Below are positions 1 through 5,080 of a stretch of DNA of 5,080 nucleotides, in pieces. This DNA comes from Thermus sp. JCM 17653. Its GTDB lineage: Bacteria; Deinococcota; Deinococci; Deinococcales; Thermaceae. A program made the position numbers and the translations under genes. The notes beneath the pieces are model-generated. The model was not told where the DNA came from and did not search any database. It worked only from the letters and a program-made list of their open reading frames with translations. Each line of letters opens with the position of its first letter. Position 1 is the first letter of the stretch. Where the stretch lies: assembly GCA_001311585.1 (NCBI GenBank), contig BBBN01000126.1, positions 1 to 5,080 of the forward strand, written 5' to 3'.

Positions 1-907
1 CCAGCTTCCCAGCTCCTCCCGGAAGAGGAGGGCGCTCAAGGGGTACCCCGAGGCCAGCCCTTGGCCAGGACGTAGACGTCCGCCTCCACTCCCTCGTGCT
101 CCAGGGCGAAAAACCGCCCGGTGCGGCCCGCCCCGGTCTGCACCTCGTCCGCCACCAGGAGGATGCCGTGGCGCTCCAGAAGGGCCTTGAGCCGGGGAAG
201 GAAGCCGGGCGGGGGCACCACGTACCCCCCTTCGCCCTGGATGGGTTCCACAAAGAAGGCTGCCACCTCTTCCGGCGGGACCACGGTGCGGAAGAGGTGT
301 TCTAGGTGCTCCAGAACTGCGTCGCCCACGTCCTTTGGGGAGGCCCCCAGGGGGGGGCGGAAGGGGTTGGGGAAGGGGATGTGGAAGACGCCGGGCAGGA
401 GGGGGCCGAAGCCTTTCCGGTAGGCGCTCCTGCTGGCGGTAAGGGAAAGGGCCCCCAGGCTCCTTCCGTGGAAGGCTCCGGCGAAGGCCAGGAGGTAGGG
501 GCGCCCCGTGTGGTGGCGGACGAGCTTGATGGCGGCCTCAATCCCCTCCGTGCCCGAGTTTCCGAAGAAGACCCGGTACTTTCCCCCGAGCCTCGCCACA
601 AGGCGCTCCGCCAGGGAGAGGGTGGGCTCGTGGGTGAAGTCGGAGAAGCAGACGTGGGCGAAGCGCTCCGCCTGGGCCCGAACCGCCTCCACCACCTTGG
701 GGTGGGCGTAGCCCGTGGTGTTCACGCGATGCCCGCCATGAAGTCCAAAAACACGTTCCCGTCCACGTCCTCCAGGAAGACCCCCTGGCCCCGGGCGGGG
801 ACGAAGGGGTAGGGCCTTATGTAGGAGGGGGAGAGGACCCTTTCCCCCCGCGCGAGGAGCTCCTTGGCCTTGGGCCCCGGTAGGGGCGTTCTTACCATGG
901 GTTTCAT
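1..907 (-). CDS. Class-III PLP aminotransferase, 4-aminobutyrate/acetylornithine type (partial, 2 frameshifts)
   Basis: Cytosolic PLP enzyme expected to move an amino group between an omega- or alpha-amino acid and a keto acid. The first 303 residues are visible; roughly the last third lies beyond the left edge. Seen after frame repair: a phosphate-binding GNSGTE at about 116-121, FHGR at 146-149, EPIQGEGG at 221-228, the cofactor aspartate in DEVQTG at 254-259, and the Schiff-base lysine in LAKG at about 283. Two single-base losses break it. Near 725, AGIA should run into VNTTG but meets TGA. Near 56, LAKG should continue LASGYPLSALLF. The start ATG at 907 sits 8 nt after a -10 hexamer; an ATG at 898 is the alternative. 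The long N-terminal arm with SYIRPYPF resembles archaeal-type broad-specificity aminotransferases and racemases, so the substrate is open. Family call is secure; GabT, ArgD-like or racemase activity cannot be separated here. Confidence 0.88.
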
Positions 908-915
908 ACGCCGCC

Positions 916-921
916 AGTCTA
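916..921 (-). promoter_or_regulatory. -10 hexamer TAGACT, leaderless promoter of the aminotransferase
   Basis: On the minus strand TAGACT lies 8 nt before the ATG at 907, which would place the transcription start at or next to the start codon. No Shine-Dalgarno is visible before that ATG, which fits a leaderless mRNA as is common in Thermus and Deinococcus. The -35 region is poor (TGGGAA at 939-944 with a 17-nt spacer). The same hexamer precedes the yqeY-like gene in this window. Confidence 0.55.
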
Positions 922-957
922 CCAGGCCCTCCGGCCCTTTCCCAGGCGAACTTTATG

Positions 958-990
958 CGCCCTTTTGCGGGGTTTTATACCCCTTTGGCG
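958..990 (-). promoter_or_regulatory. Imperfect dyad with a TATAAA core, possible operator or second promoter
   Basis: The spacer upstream of the aminotransferase holds GGGGT (969-973) and ACCCC (979-983) around an AT-rich centre, flanked by CGCC (958-961) and GGCG (987-990). On the minus strand the centre reads TATAAA (974-979), a good -10 hexamer, about 67 nt before the ATG at 907. It is the most AT-rich spot in the spacer. No convincing -35 lies 16-18 nt upstream. It could be a second promoter, a regulator site, or chance. Confidence 0.3.
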
Positions 991-1027
991 TGAGTCCTTC
1001 GCCTAAGCCCAGGCGCGGTACCGGGGC

Positions 1028-1055
1028 CCCCATGCTGGCTTGGGCCAGCATGGGG
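1028..1055 (-). terminator. Hairpin after the Nudix gene, 12-bp perfect stem
   Basis: CCCCATGCTGGC (1028-1039) pairs perfectly with GCCAGCATGGGG (1044-1055) around a 4-nt loop, CCAA on the transcribed minus strand. It begins 5 nt after the Nudix stop codon (1061-1063). No T-run follows, so it is either an atypical intrinsic terminator or an mRNA 3'-end stabiliser. It separates the yqeY-Nudix unit from the aminotransferase, which has its own promoter. Because the arms are exact inverse copies it would fold on either strand, but only the minus strand has a gene ending here. Confidence 0.7.
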
Positions 1056-1060
1056 TGGTA

Positions 1061-1611
1061 TTACCCCAGGAGGCCCAACCCTTCCAGGTGGGGCCGGGCG
1101 TAGAAAAGGGTGAGGGCGGTGGAGGCGTCCTGGATGCTGCCCTCCTCCAGGAGGGCGTAGAGCTCGCTTAGGGAGAGTTCTACGGGCTCCAAAAGCTCCC
1201 CGTCCTCGAGGCGGGGCTCGGCCACCACCTTGGCCTCTAGGGCCAGAAAGGGATGGAAGACCACCGCGGTAAAGGAGGGCTGGGGATGGAAGGAGGGCAG
1301 GGGAAGAAGGGCCTTGGCCACCGCTCCCACCTCTTCCAAAAGCTCCCTTCGCGCCGCCTCCTCGGGGGTCTCCCCGGCGTCCACCTTGCCCGCGGGAACC
1401 TCCAAAAGGAACTTCCCCGTGGGGTGGCGGTACTGGCGGATGAGGAGGGCGGTGCCCTCCTGGGTGACCGGCAGGACGAAGCTCGCCGCCACCGGTCCCG
1501 GGCGGTAGATGTAGGTGAGCTCCTTGCCGGTGTGGGTCCTGAGCCGCTCCCGTACCAAACGCACGGGCTCGGAGAGGATCTCCTCGAGGGCCAGCCGCTC
1601 CCAGGGCTCAT
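1061..1611 (-). CDS. Nudix hydrolase, NDX2-like ADP-ribose/FAD pyrophosphatase (1 frameshift near the start)
   Basis: Hydrolyses a nucleoside diphosphate linked to another moiety, probably ADP-ribose or a related dinucleotide, releasing AMP. After repair it is 183 residues. The canonical Nudix box G-x5-E-x7-REUXEEXGU runs from about residue 75 to 97 (GKVDAGE, then RELLEEVGA), with the metal-binding glutamates at 90, 93 and 94. SFHPQPSFTA at about 107-116 and IQDASTALTL near the C-terminus fit the ADP-ribose pyrophosphatase branch; from memory it closely resembles T. thermophilus NDX2 (182 residues). Start: the ATG at 1611 overlaps the yqeY-like stop as ATGA, and adding one C near 1604-1606 joins MSPWERLALEEI to the main frame. 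Without repair the first usable start is GTG at 1564, which would drop 16 residues. It is translationally coupled to the upstream gene and followed by a hairpin. Family certain; exact substrate inferred. Confidence 0.9.
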
Positions 1612-1993
1612 CGCGTCATCCGCTCGATCACCCGCCGCACCTTTTCCCCGGGGGCTCTGGGGCCTAAGGCCTTGGTCACCGCCCCGATGGCCGCCAGGGG
1701 GGTCTTGAACCGGGAGAAGTCCACGTGTTCCCGGATCCAGGCCTCTATTTCCTCCTCGCTCATCTCCTGGGGAAGGAAGCGGTCCAGAAAGGCCACCTCG
1801 AAGGCGTTTCCCTGCTCCAGGGCGATCTCCTTGAGGGCCCGCAGCACCTTCACCGCCTCCTCGTCGGGAAGGGGTTTGCCGTCCCCCTTGCGGTCCAGTT
1901 CGGCCTTCACCACCCGGGCGAAGTCCAGGGTCTTTTGGTCCCGGGCTTCATGGCCTCCTTGATGGTCTCCTTGAGGGCCTCGTAGATGGTCAT
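1608..1993 (-). CDS. yqeY: YqeY/GatB-like domain protein (1 frameshift)
   Basis: Small all-alpha protein, 128 residues after repair, slightly shorter than the usual YqeY of about 148. The family is related to the C-terminal tail domain of GatB, the tRNA-dependent amidotransferase subunit; the role of stand-alone YqeY is not settled. Seen: an amphipathic N-terminus ([19 protein letters not shown]), a lysine-rich helix, the family's [15 protein letters not shown] block at about 73-87, and a C-terminal [16 protein letters not shown] segment matching the usual G-x-VM...GRADG region. One base is missing near 1945: AMK should continue as [13 protein letters not shown]. The ATG at 1993 is 7 nt after a -10 hexamer, suggesting leaderless expression. 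First gene of a unit with the Nudix hydrolase, overlapping it by 4 nt (ATGA). Confidence 0.82.
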
Positions 1994-2000
1994 CCCCCTT

Positions 2001-2006
2001 AGTCTA
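2001..2006 (-). promoter_or_regulatory. -10 hexamer TAGACT, leaderless promoter of yqeY-Nudix
   Basis: TAGACT on the minus strand ends 7 nt before the ATG at 1993. A GGGGG run abuts the ATG with no spacer, so it is unlikely to act as a Shine-Dalgarno. The matching -35 would fall at about 2024-2029, inside the first codons of purH, and is not close to TTGACA. Confidence 0.6.
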
Positions 2007-2011
2007 GCCGG

Positions 2012-2017
2012 TACAAT
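2012..2017 (+). promoter_or_regulatory. -10 hexamer TACAAT, leaderless promoter of purH
   Basis: TACAAT is one base from the TATAAT consensus and ends 7 nt before the purH ATG at 2025, with no Shine-Dalgarno between them. The best -35-like string, TGGTCA at 1987-1992, matches TTGACA at 4 of 6 positions but with a long 19-nt spacer, and it lies inside the start of the yqeY-like gene. Only 5 bp separate this hexamer from the opposing one. Confidence 0.62.
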
Positions 2018-2024
2018 CCCTTCT

Positions 2025-3511
2025 ATGTGGGCGCTCCTTTCCGTTTCCGACAAAAGGGGCCTTTTGGACTTCGCCCGGGGGCTTCTGGAGCTGGGCTTCC
2101 GGCTCCTCGCCACCGGGGGGACCTATAGGGCCTTGGTGAGGCCGGGCTTCCCGTAACCTACATCTCCGAGTTCACGGGCTTCCCCGAGGTGCTGGAGGGG
2201 CGGGTCAAGACCCTTCACCCCAAGGTCCACGCCGCCCTCCTCGCCCGCCCCGATCAGGAGGAGGAGCTTAGGGCCTTGGGCCTGGAAAGGATCGGGGTCT
2301 TGGCGGTGAACCTCTACCCCTTCCGGGAGACGGTGGCCCGGGGGGCCTCCTTCCTCGAGGCCCTGGAGCAGATAGACGTCGCGGGCCCGCCATGCTCCGG
2401 GCGGCGGCCAAGAACCACCAGGCGGTGCTTCCGGTCTGTGACCCCGAGGACTACCCGAGGGTCCTGGAGGCCTTGAGGGCGGGGCCCTCTTCGGAGTTCC
2501 GCCGGGAGCTTGCCCGCAAGGCCTTCGCCCACACGGCGAGCTACGACGCCGCCATCGCCGAGTGGCTTGCCGGGGAGAAGTTCCCTGAGGAAAAGTTCTT
2601 GGTCCTCAAGCGGGAGGCCTCCTTGCGCTACGGGGAGAACCCTCACCAAGAGGCGTCCTTGTACCGGGTCTTAGGGGAGAGGGGGCCCTCCTGGAGGCCC
2701 GGGTCCTCCAGGGCAAGGCCATGAGCTTCAACAACTACCTGGACGCCGAGGCCGCCTGGAACCTGGTCTCGGAGTTCGCCGAACCCTCTTGCGTGGCGGT
2801 GAAGCACCAGAACCCTTGCGGGGTGGCCTTGGGCAAGACCCCTTTAGACGCCTACCAGAAGGCCTACGAGGCCGATCCCGTTTCCATATTCGGCGGCATC
2901 GTGGCTTTTAACCGCCAGGTGGACGGTCCCACGGCGGAGGCCATGGCGGGGGTTTTCCTGGAGGTGGTCCTGGCCCCTTCCTTCAGCCCAGAGGCCCGGG
3001 AGGTCCTATCCCGCAAGAAGAACCTTCGGCTTCTAGAGGTTCCTTTCCCCGCCCACGGCCCCTACCTGGACCTAAGGCGTCTTCGGGTGGGGTGCTCCTC
3101 CAGGACGCCGACACCGAGGACCCGGTGGCCCTACGGGTGGTCACGCGAAAAACCCCCACCGAGGCGGAGTGGCAGGACCTCCACTTCGCCTGGAAGGTGG
3201 TGAAGCACGTGCGCTCCAACGCCATCGTGGTGGCCAAGGGAGGGATGACCCTGGGCATCGGCGTGGGTCAGACCAACCGGCTCTGGGCGGCGAGGCACGC
3301 CCTAGAGGCCGCAGGGGAGAGGGCGAAGGGCGCTGTCCTCGCCTCCGACGCCTTCTTCCCCTTTGACGACGTGGTGCGCCTGGCCGCCTCCTACGGCATC
3401 GCCGCCATCATCCAGCCTGGGGGAAGCCTGCGGGACGAGGAGTCCATAAGGGCGGCGGACGAGACGGGGGTGGCCATGGTCTTTACGGGCGTGCGCCACT
3501 TCCGCCACTAG
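2025..3511 (+). CDS. purH: Bifunctional AICAR transformylase/IMP cyclohydrolase PurH (4 frameshifts)
   Basis: Catalyses the last two steps of de novo purine synthesis: formylation of AICAR with 10-formyl-THF, then ring closure of FAICAR to IMP. Repaired length is 496 residues. The N-terminal MGS-like cyclohydrolase domain shows LLSVSDK (4-10), ATGGT (29-33), [11 protein letters not shown] (59-69) and [13 protein letters not shown] (120-132). The transformylase domain has RYGENPHQ (202-209), SFNNYLDAE (235-243), the catalytic KHQNPCG (261-267), DPVSIFGGI (285-293), SDAFFPFDD (442-450) and the typical end FTGVRHFRH. Single bases are missing near 2138, 2381, 2687 and 3086; with all four restored the reading frame runs unbroken from the ATG at 2025 to the TAG at 3509-3511. 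ATG or GTG codons just after the breaks are internal, not new starts. It stands alone, divergent from the yqeY-like gene, with no other pur gene in the window. Confidence 0.96.
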
Positions 3512-4532
3512 CCAGCCTTTCCGCTTGGCGCAGACGGCGGTGGGCCTCCTTGAAGCCTACGAGCTTCCGGCTTTCCTCGTCGTGGAGGTGCATGTCGGCG
3601 AAGGCGATCCGAAAGGCGTCTTTCAGGGTCACCGTGGGGGCCACCTTCACCAGGTCCACTTCCTCCTGCACCTTGGGCAGGAGGTAGTTGGGGATCTTGG
3701 GAGCCAGGTGGTGGATGTGGTGGAAACCGATGTTCCCCGTAAGCCACTGCAGGACCTTGGGAAGCTTCAGGTAGGTGCTCCCCTCCATGGCGGCCTTGAG
3801 GTGCTCCCAGCGGGGGTCGTGCTCCCAGTAGGCGTCCTCAAACTGGTGCTGCACGTAAAAGAGGAAGATGCCCACCATTCCGGCGAAGTACTGGATGGGG
3901 AGGTAGACGAGGAGGAGGGTCTTAAGGCCGAAGCCAGGTAGATCCCCACCCAAAGGAGGACCAGGAAGAGGTTGGTGAGGGCCACGGAGTTGCGCACCGA
4001 GGGCTTGTCTGCGCCGTAGCCCAGAGGTAGTCGGTAGGAGAGCAGGAAGACGTAGATGGGCCCTATGAAGAACATGACGAAGGGATTGCGGTAGACCCGG
4101 TACTTGAACCGCTCCCAGGGAGTGGCCTTCAAGTACTCCTCCAGGGTCATGGTGTAGATGTCCCCCACGCCCCTTTTGTCCAGGTTGCCGCTGGTGGCGT
4201 GGTGCCGGGCGTGGGAGAGTTGCCAGTAATGGTAGGGAACCAAGGTAAGGACCCGGCGAAGAAGCCCAGGAGGTCGTCATCCACTTCTTGGGGAAGAAGG
4301 AGCCGTGCCCGGCGTCGTGCTGGAGGATGAAGAGGCGCACCAGGAAGAGGGCCGCCAGGAAGTCCAGGGCCAGGGCGAGGAGGAGGGAGTAGGAGAGGCT
4401 TTGTGGGCCAGGTAGAAGAGGGCGAGGAGGGGAAGGAGGGTGTCCGCCACCTGGCGGAGGCTTCGGGCCGTGTGGGGCTTGGTATAAGGCTTGATGAGGG
4501 GGATCCAGTCCTTGGGCTCTACTTTTTTTCAT
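3483..4532 (-). CDS. Membrane fatty acid desaturase, acyl-lipid type (about 5 frameshifts)
   Basis: Di-iron membrane enzyme expected to put a double bond into a membrane acyl chain using O2 and an electron donor. About 350 residues after repair. All three histidine boxes are present: HDAGH (about 72-76), HARHH (108-112) and HHIHH (272-276). [23 protein letters not shown] and [10 protein letters not shown] are typical of the Bacillus/cyanobacterial Delta5/Delta12-like group (COG3239). Hydrophobic stretches lie at about 30-70, 150-167, 185-200 and 205-228. Breaks: the A7 run at 4523-4529 (6 or 9 needed) and one missing base near 4407, 4277, 4253 and 3934. ATG 4532 is preferred because [16 protein letters not shown] follows it; ATG 4538 is two codons upstream. 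The C-terminus is uncertain: the visible frame ends at 3483, overlapping purH by 29 bp, but one more lost base would end it at TAG 3508-3510. Regiospecificity cannot be told. Confidence 0.9.
   Translation of the reverse strand: MKKSRAQGLDPPHQALYQAPHGPKPPPGGGHPPSPPRPLLPGPQSLSYSLLLALALDFLAALFLVRLFILQHDAGHGSFFPKKWMTTSWASSPGPYLGSLPLLATLPRPAPRHQRQPGQKGRGGHLHHDPGGVLEGHSLGAVQVPGLPQSLRHVLHRAHLRLPALLPTTSGLRRRQALGAQLRGPHQPLPGPPLGGDLPGFGLKTLLLVYLPIQYFAGMVGIFLFYVQHQFEDAYWEHDPRWEHLKAAMEGSTYLKLPKVLQWLTGNIGFHHIHHLAPKIPNYLLPKVQEEVDLVKVAPTVTLKDAFRIAFADMHLHDEESRKLVGFKEAHRRLRQAERLASGGSGARP
4523..4529 (-). repeat. A7 homopolymer in codons 2-4 of the desaturase
   Basis: On the coding strand ATG is followed by seven A then GTAGAG. 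The protein continues as [11 protein letters not shown] only with 6 or 9 A. It is the longest homopolymer I noticed in the window and stands out in such GC-rich DNA. It may be a miscounted run, or a site of transcriptional slippage. Confidence 0.75.
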
Positions 4533-4541
4533 CGCCATCCC

Positions 4542-4559
4542 GCGCTTCTTGGGAAGCGC
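4542..4559 (-). promoter_or_regulatory. Hairpin just before the desaturase start codon
   Basis: GCGCTTC and GAAGCGC form a perfect 7-bp stem around a CCAA loop on the minus strand. It ends 3 nt before the ATG at 4538 and 9 nt before the preferred ATG at 4532; the GGGA just after it is the only Shine-Dalgarno-like string for the latter. It lies in the 72-nt gap after dtd, so it may attenuate read-through from dtd, or mask the ribosome site. No T-run follows it. A weak -10-like TACCAT lies upstream at 4565-4570 without a clear -35. Confidence 0.45.
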
Positions 4560-4604
4560 ACCTCATGGTAGGCTTTCGCCTCATGAGGGATGTGAGAGGT
4601 TGGG

Positions 4605-5061
4605 TTAGCGGGGCCTAAGGCGCTCCTCCGAGTCCAAAAGGAGGGTCACGGGGCCCTCGTTCACCAGGTGGACCCGCATGTGGGCCCCGTAGACCCCGGT
4701 TTCCACGTGCACCTCCTGTTCCAAGAAGGCCTCTACGGCCGCCTCGTAGAGCCGCTTGCCCTGGTCGGGCGGGGCGCTTGGCGAAGGAGGGGCGGTTGCC
4801 CTTACGGGTGTCGGCGTAGAGGGTGAACTGGCTCACCAGAAGCACCTCCCCCCCCACGTCCTTCAAGGAGAGGTTCATCTTGCCCGCCAGGTCGGGGAAG
4901 ACCCTCAGGTTCACGATCTTGCGGGCCAGGTAGAGGGCGTCCTCCGGGGTGTCCTTCTGCCCCACCCCCAGGAGGACGAGGAACCCGAGGCCGATCCTCC
5001 CCACCACCTCGCCCTCCACCTCCACGAAGGCCTCGGAGACCCGCTGCACCACCGCCCGCAC
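4605..5061 (-). CDS. dtd: D-aminoacyl-tRNA deacylase Dtd (1 frameshift site)
   Basis: Homodimeric cytosolic editing enzyme that removes D-amino acids (and glycine mischarged on tRNA-Ala) from tRNA. After repair it has 152 residues, the normal family size. Seen: the N-terminal [15 protein letters not shown], the KMNLSLKD segment at about 61-68, the active-site SQFT (77-80) followed by [13 protein letters not shown], and the NEGPVT block holding the Gly-cisPro pair (GP at 137-138) that enforces chiral proofreading. A frameshift at about 4770-4777 interrupts NRPSFAK; two lost bases in the G/C run best restore [12 protein letters not shown]. The true stop is then TAA at 4605-4607 after SEERLRPR. 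The start is GTG at 5061, chosen because AGGAGGT lies just before it and the protein begins with the conserved R-A-V-V-Q-R-V. The desaturase follows on the same strand 72 nt later. Confidence 0.95.
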
Positions 5062-5065
5062 GGCT

Positions 5066-5072
5066 ACCTCCT
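5066..5072 (-). promoter_or_regulatory. Strong Shine-Dalgarno AGGAGGT of dtd
   Basis: AGGAGGT on the minus strand lies 4 nt before the GTG at 5061. It fixes the dtd start and shows that dtd is translated from a leadered message, most likely as an internal gene of a longer minus-strand operon that continues beyond the right edge. Bases 5073-5080 are too few to identify the upstream gene. Confidence 0.85.
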
Positions 5073-5080
5073 GGGCCCGG

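Noticed and set aside
96..812. Long plus-strand open frames opposite the aminotransferase, and similar shadows opposite the Nudix, YqeY and desaturase genes
   Set aside because: Low-complexity Gly/Arg/Pro/Ala-rich translations with no recognisable motifs, antisense to well-supported genes; expected in high-GC DNA.
1061..1564. GTG at 1564 as the Nudix start
   Set aside because: It would drop 16 residues that match the expected N-terminus and leave a gap after the yqeY-like gene; the ATG at 1611 with ATGA overlap and one restored base is better.
2189..3511. purH split into four or five separate genes starting at internal ATG or GTG codons
   Set aside because: Each fragment ends in nonsense where the next begins in mid-domain, and restoring four single bases gives one canonical 496-residue PurH.
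3483..4538. A single uninterrupted minus-strand frame that could be read as one complete 351-residue protein
   Set aside because: Its start and middle are out-of-frame translation (Pro/Arg/Gly/His-rich, no family motifs), while the missing second histidine box is encoded in another frame. It is open only because GC-rich DNA has few stops.
1..5080. A pseudogene region, or programmed frameshifting as the cause of all breaks
   Set aside because: No catalytic residues are lost, essential genes are affected equally, and the breaks share a homopolymer-shortening signature with no common slippery site apart from the A7 run.
1..5080. CRISPR arrays, tRNA or rRNA genes, insertion sequences, attachment sites
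   Set aside because: I saw no regularly spaced repeats, no cloverleaf-like or rRNA-like sequence, no transposase motifs and no terminal inverted repeats.

Overview
The window looks like chromosomal DNA from a Thermus species. It is very GC-rich, with strong G/C bias at third codon positions. Genes are packed with overlaps of a few bases, several starts look leaderless (a TANNNT -10 hexamer 7-8 nt before the ATG), and the protein sequences resemble what I remember of T. thermophilus homologues (Nudix NDX2, PurH, Dtd). The species cannot be fixed by eye.

Layout: (1) 1-907, minus strand: N-terminal part of a PLP-dependent class-III aminotransferase of the 4-aminobutyrate/acetylornithine type, running off the left edge. 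(2) 908-1060: a short spacer with that gene's promoter and a strong hairpin ending the upstream unit. (3) 1061-1993, minus strand: a two-gene unit, a YqeY/GatB-like small protein followed with an ATGA overlap by a Nudix pyrophosphatase. (4) 1994-2024: a 31-bp divergent spacer with two -10 hexamers back to back. (5) 2025-3511, plus strand: purH, the bifunctional enzyme of the last two steps of de novo IMP synthesis. (6) 3483-4532, minus strand: a membrane fatty acid desaturase with three histidine boxes, converging on the end of purH. (7) 4605-5061, minus strand: dtd, D-aminoacyl-tRNA deacylase, with a near-perfect Shine-Dalgarno. There is no gene-free stretch longer than about 150 bases.

The most striking property is that every gene is broken by frameshifts: about 14 sites in 5 kb, nearly all explained by loss of one base from a short homopolymer. 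Restoring one base per site (two at the dtd site; 6 or 9 instead of 7 A at the desaturase start) gives full-length proteins with all expected motifs: aminotransferase 303+ residues, Nudix 183, YqeY 128, PurH 496, desaturase about 350, Dtd 152. Mutational decay is unlikely because essential housekeeping genes are hit as often as the others and catalytic residues are intact. I read the shifts as sequencing or consensus error and annotate the genes as functional.

I see no clear new multi-gene system. The genes are mostly housekeeping (purine synthesis, nucleotide sanitation, tRNA quality control) plus amino-acid and lipid metabolism. The points worth a second look are the very tight divergent leaderless promoter pair, the desaturase in a thermophile with an A7 run and a hairpin at its start, and the matching CCAA-loop hairpins.
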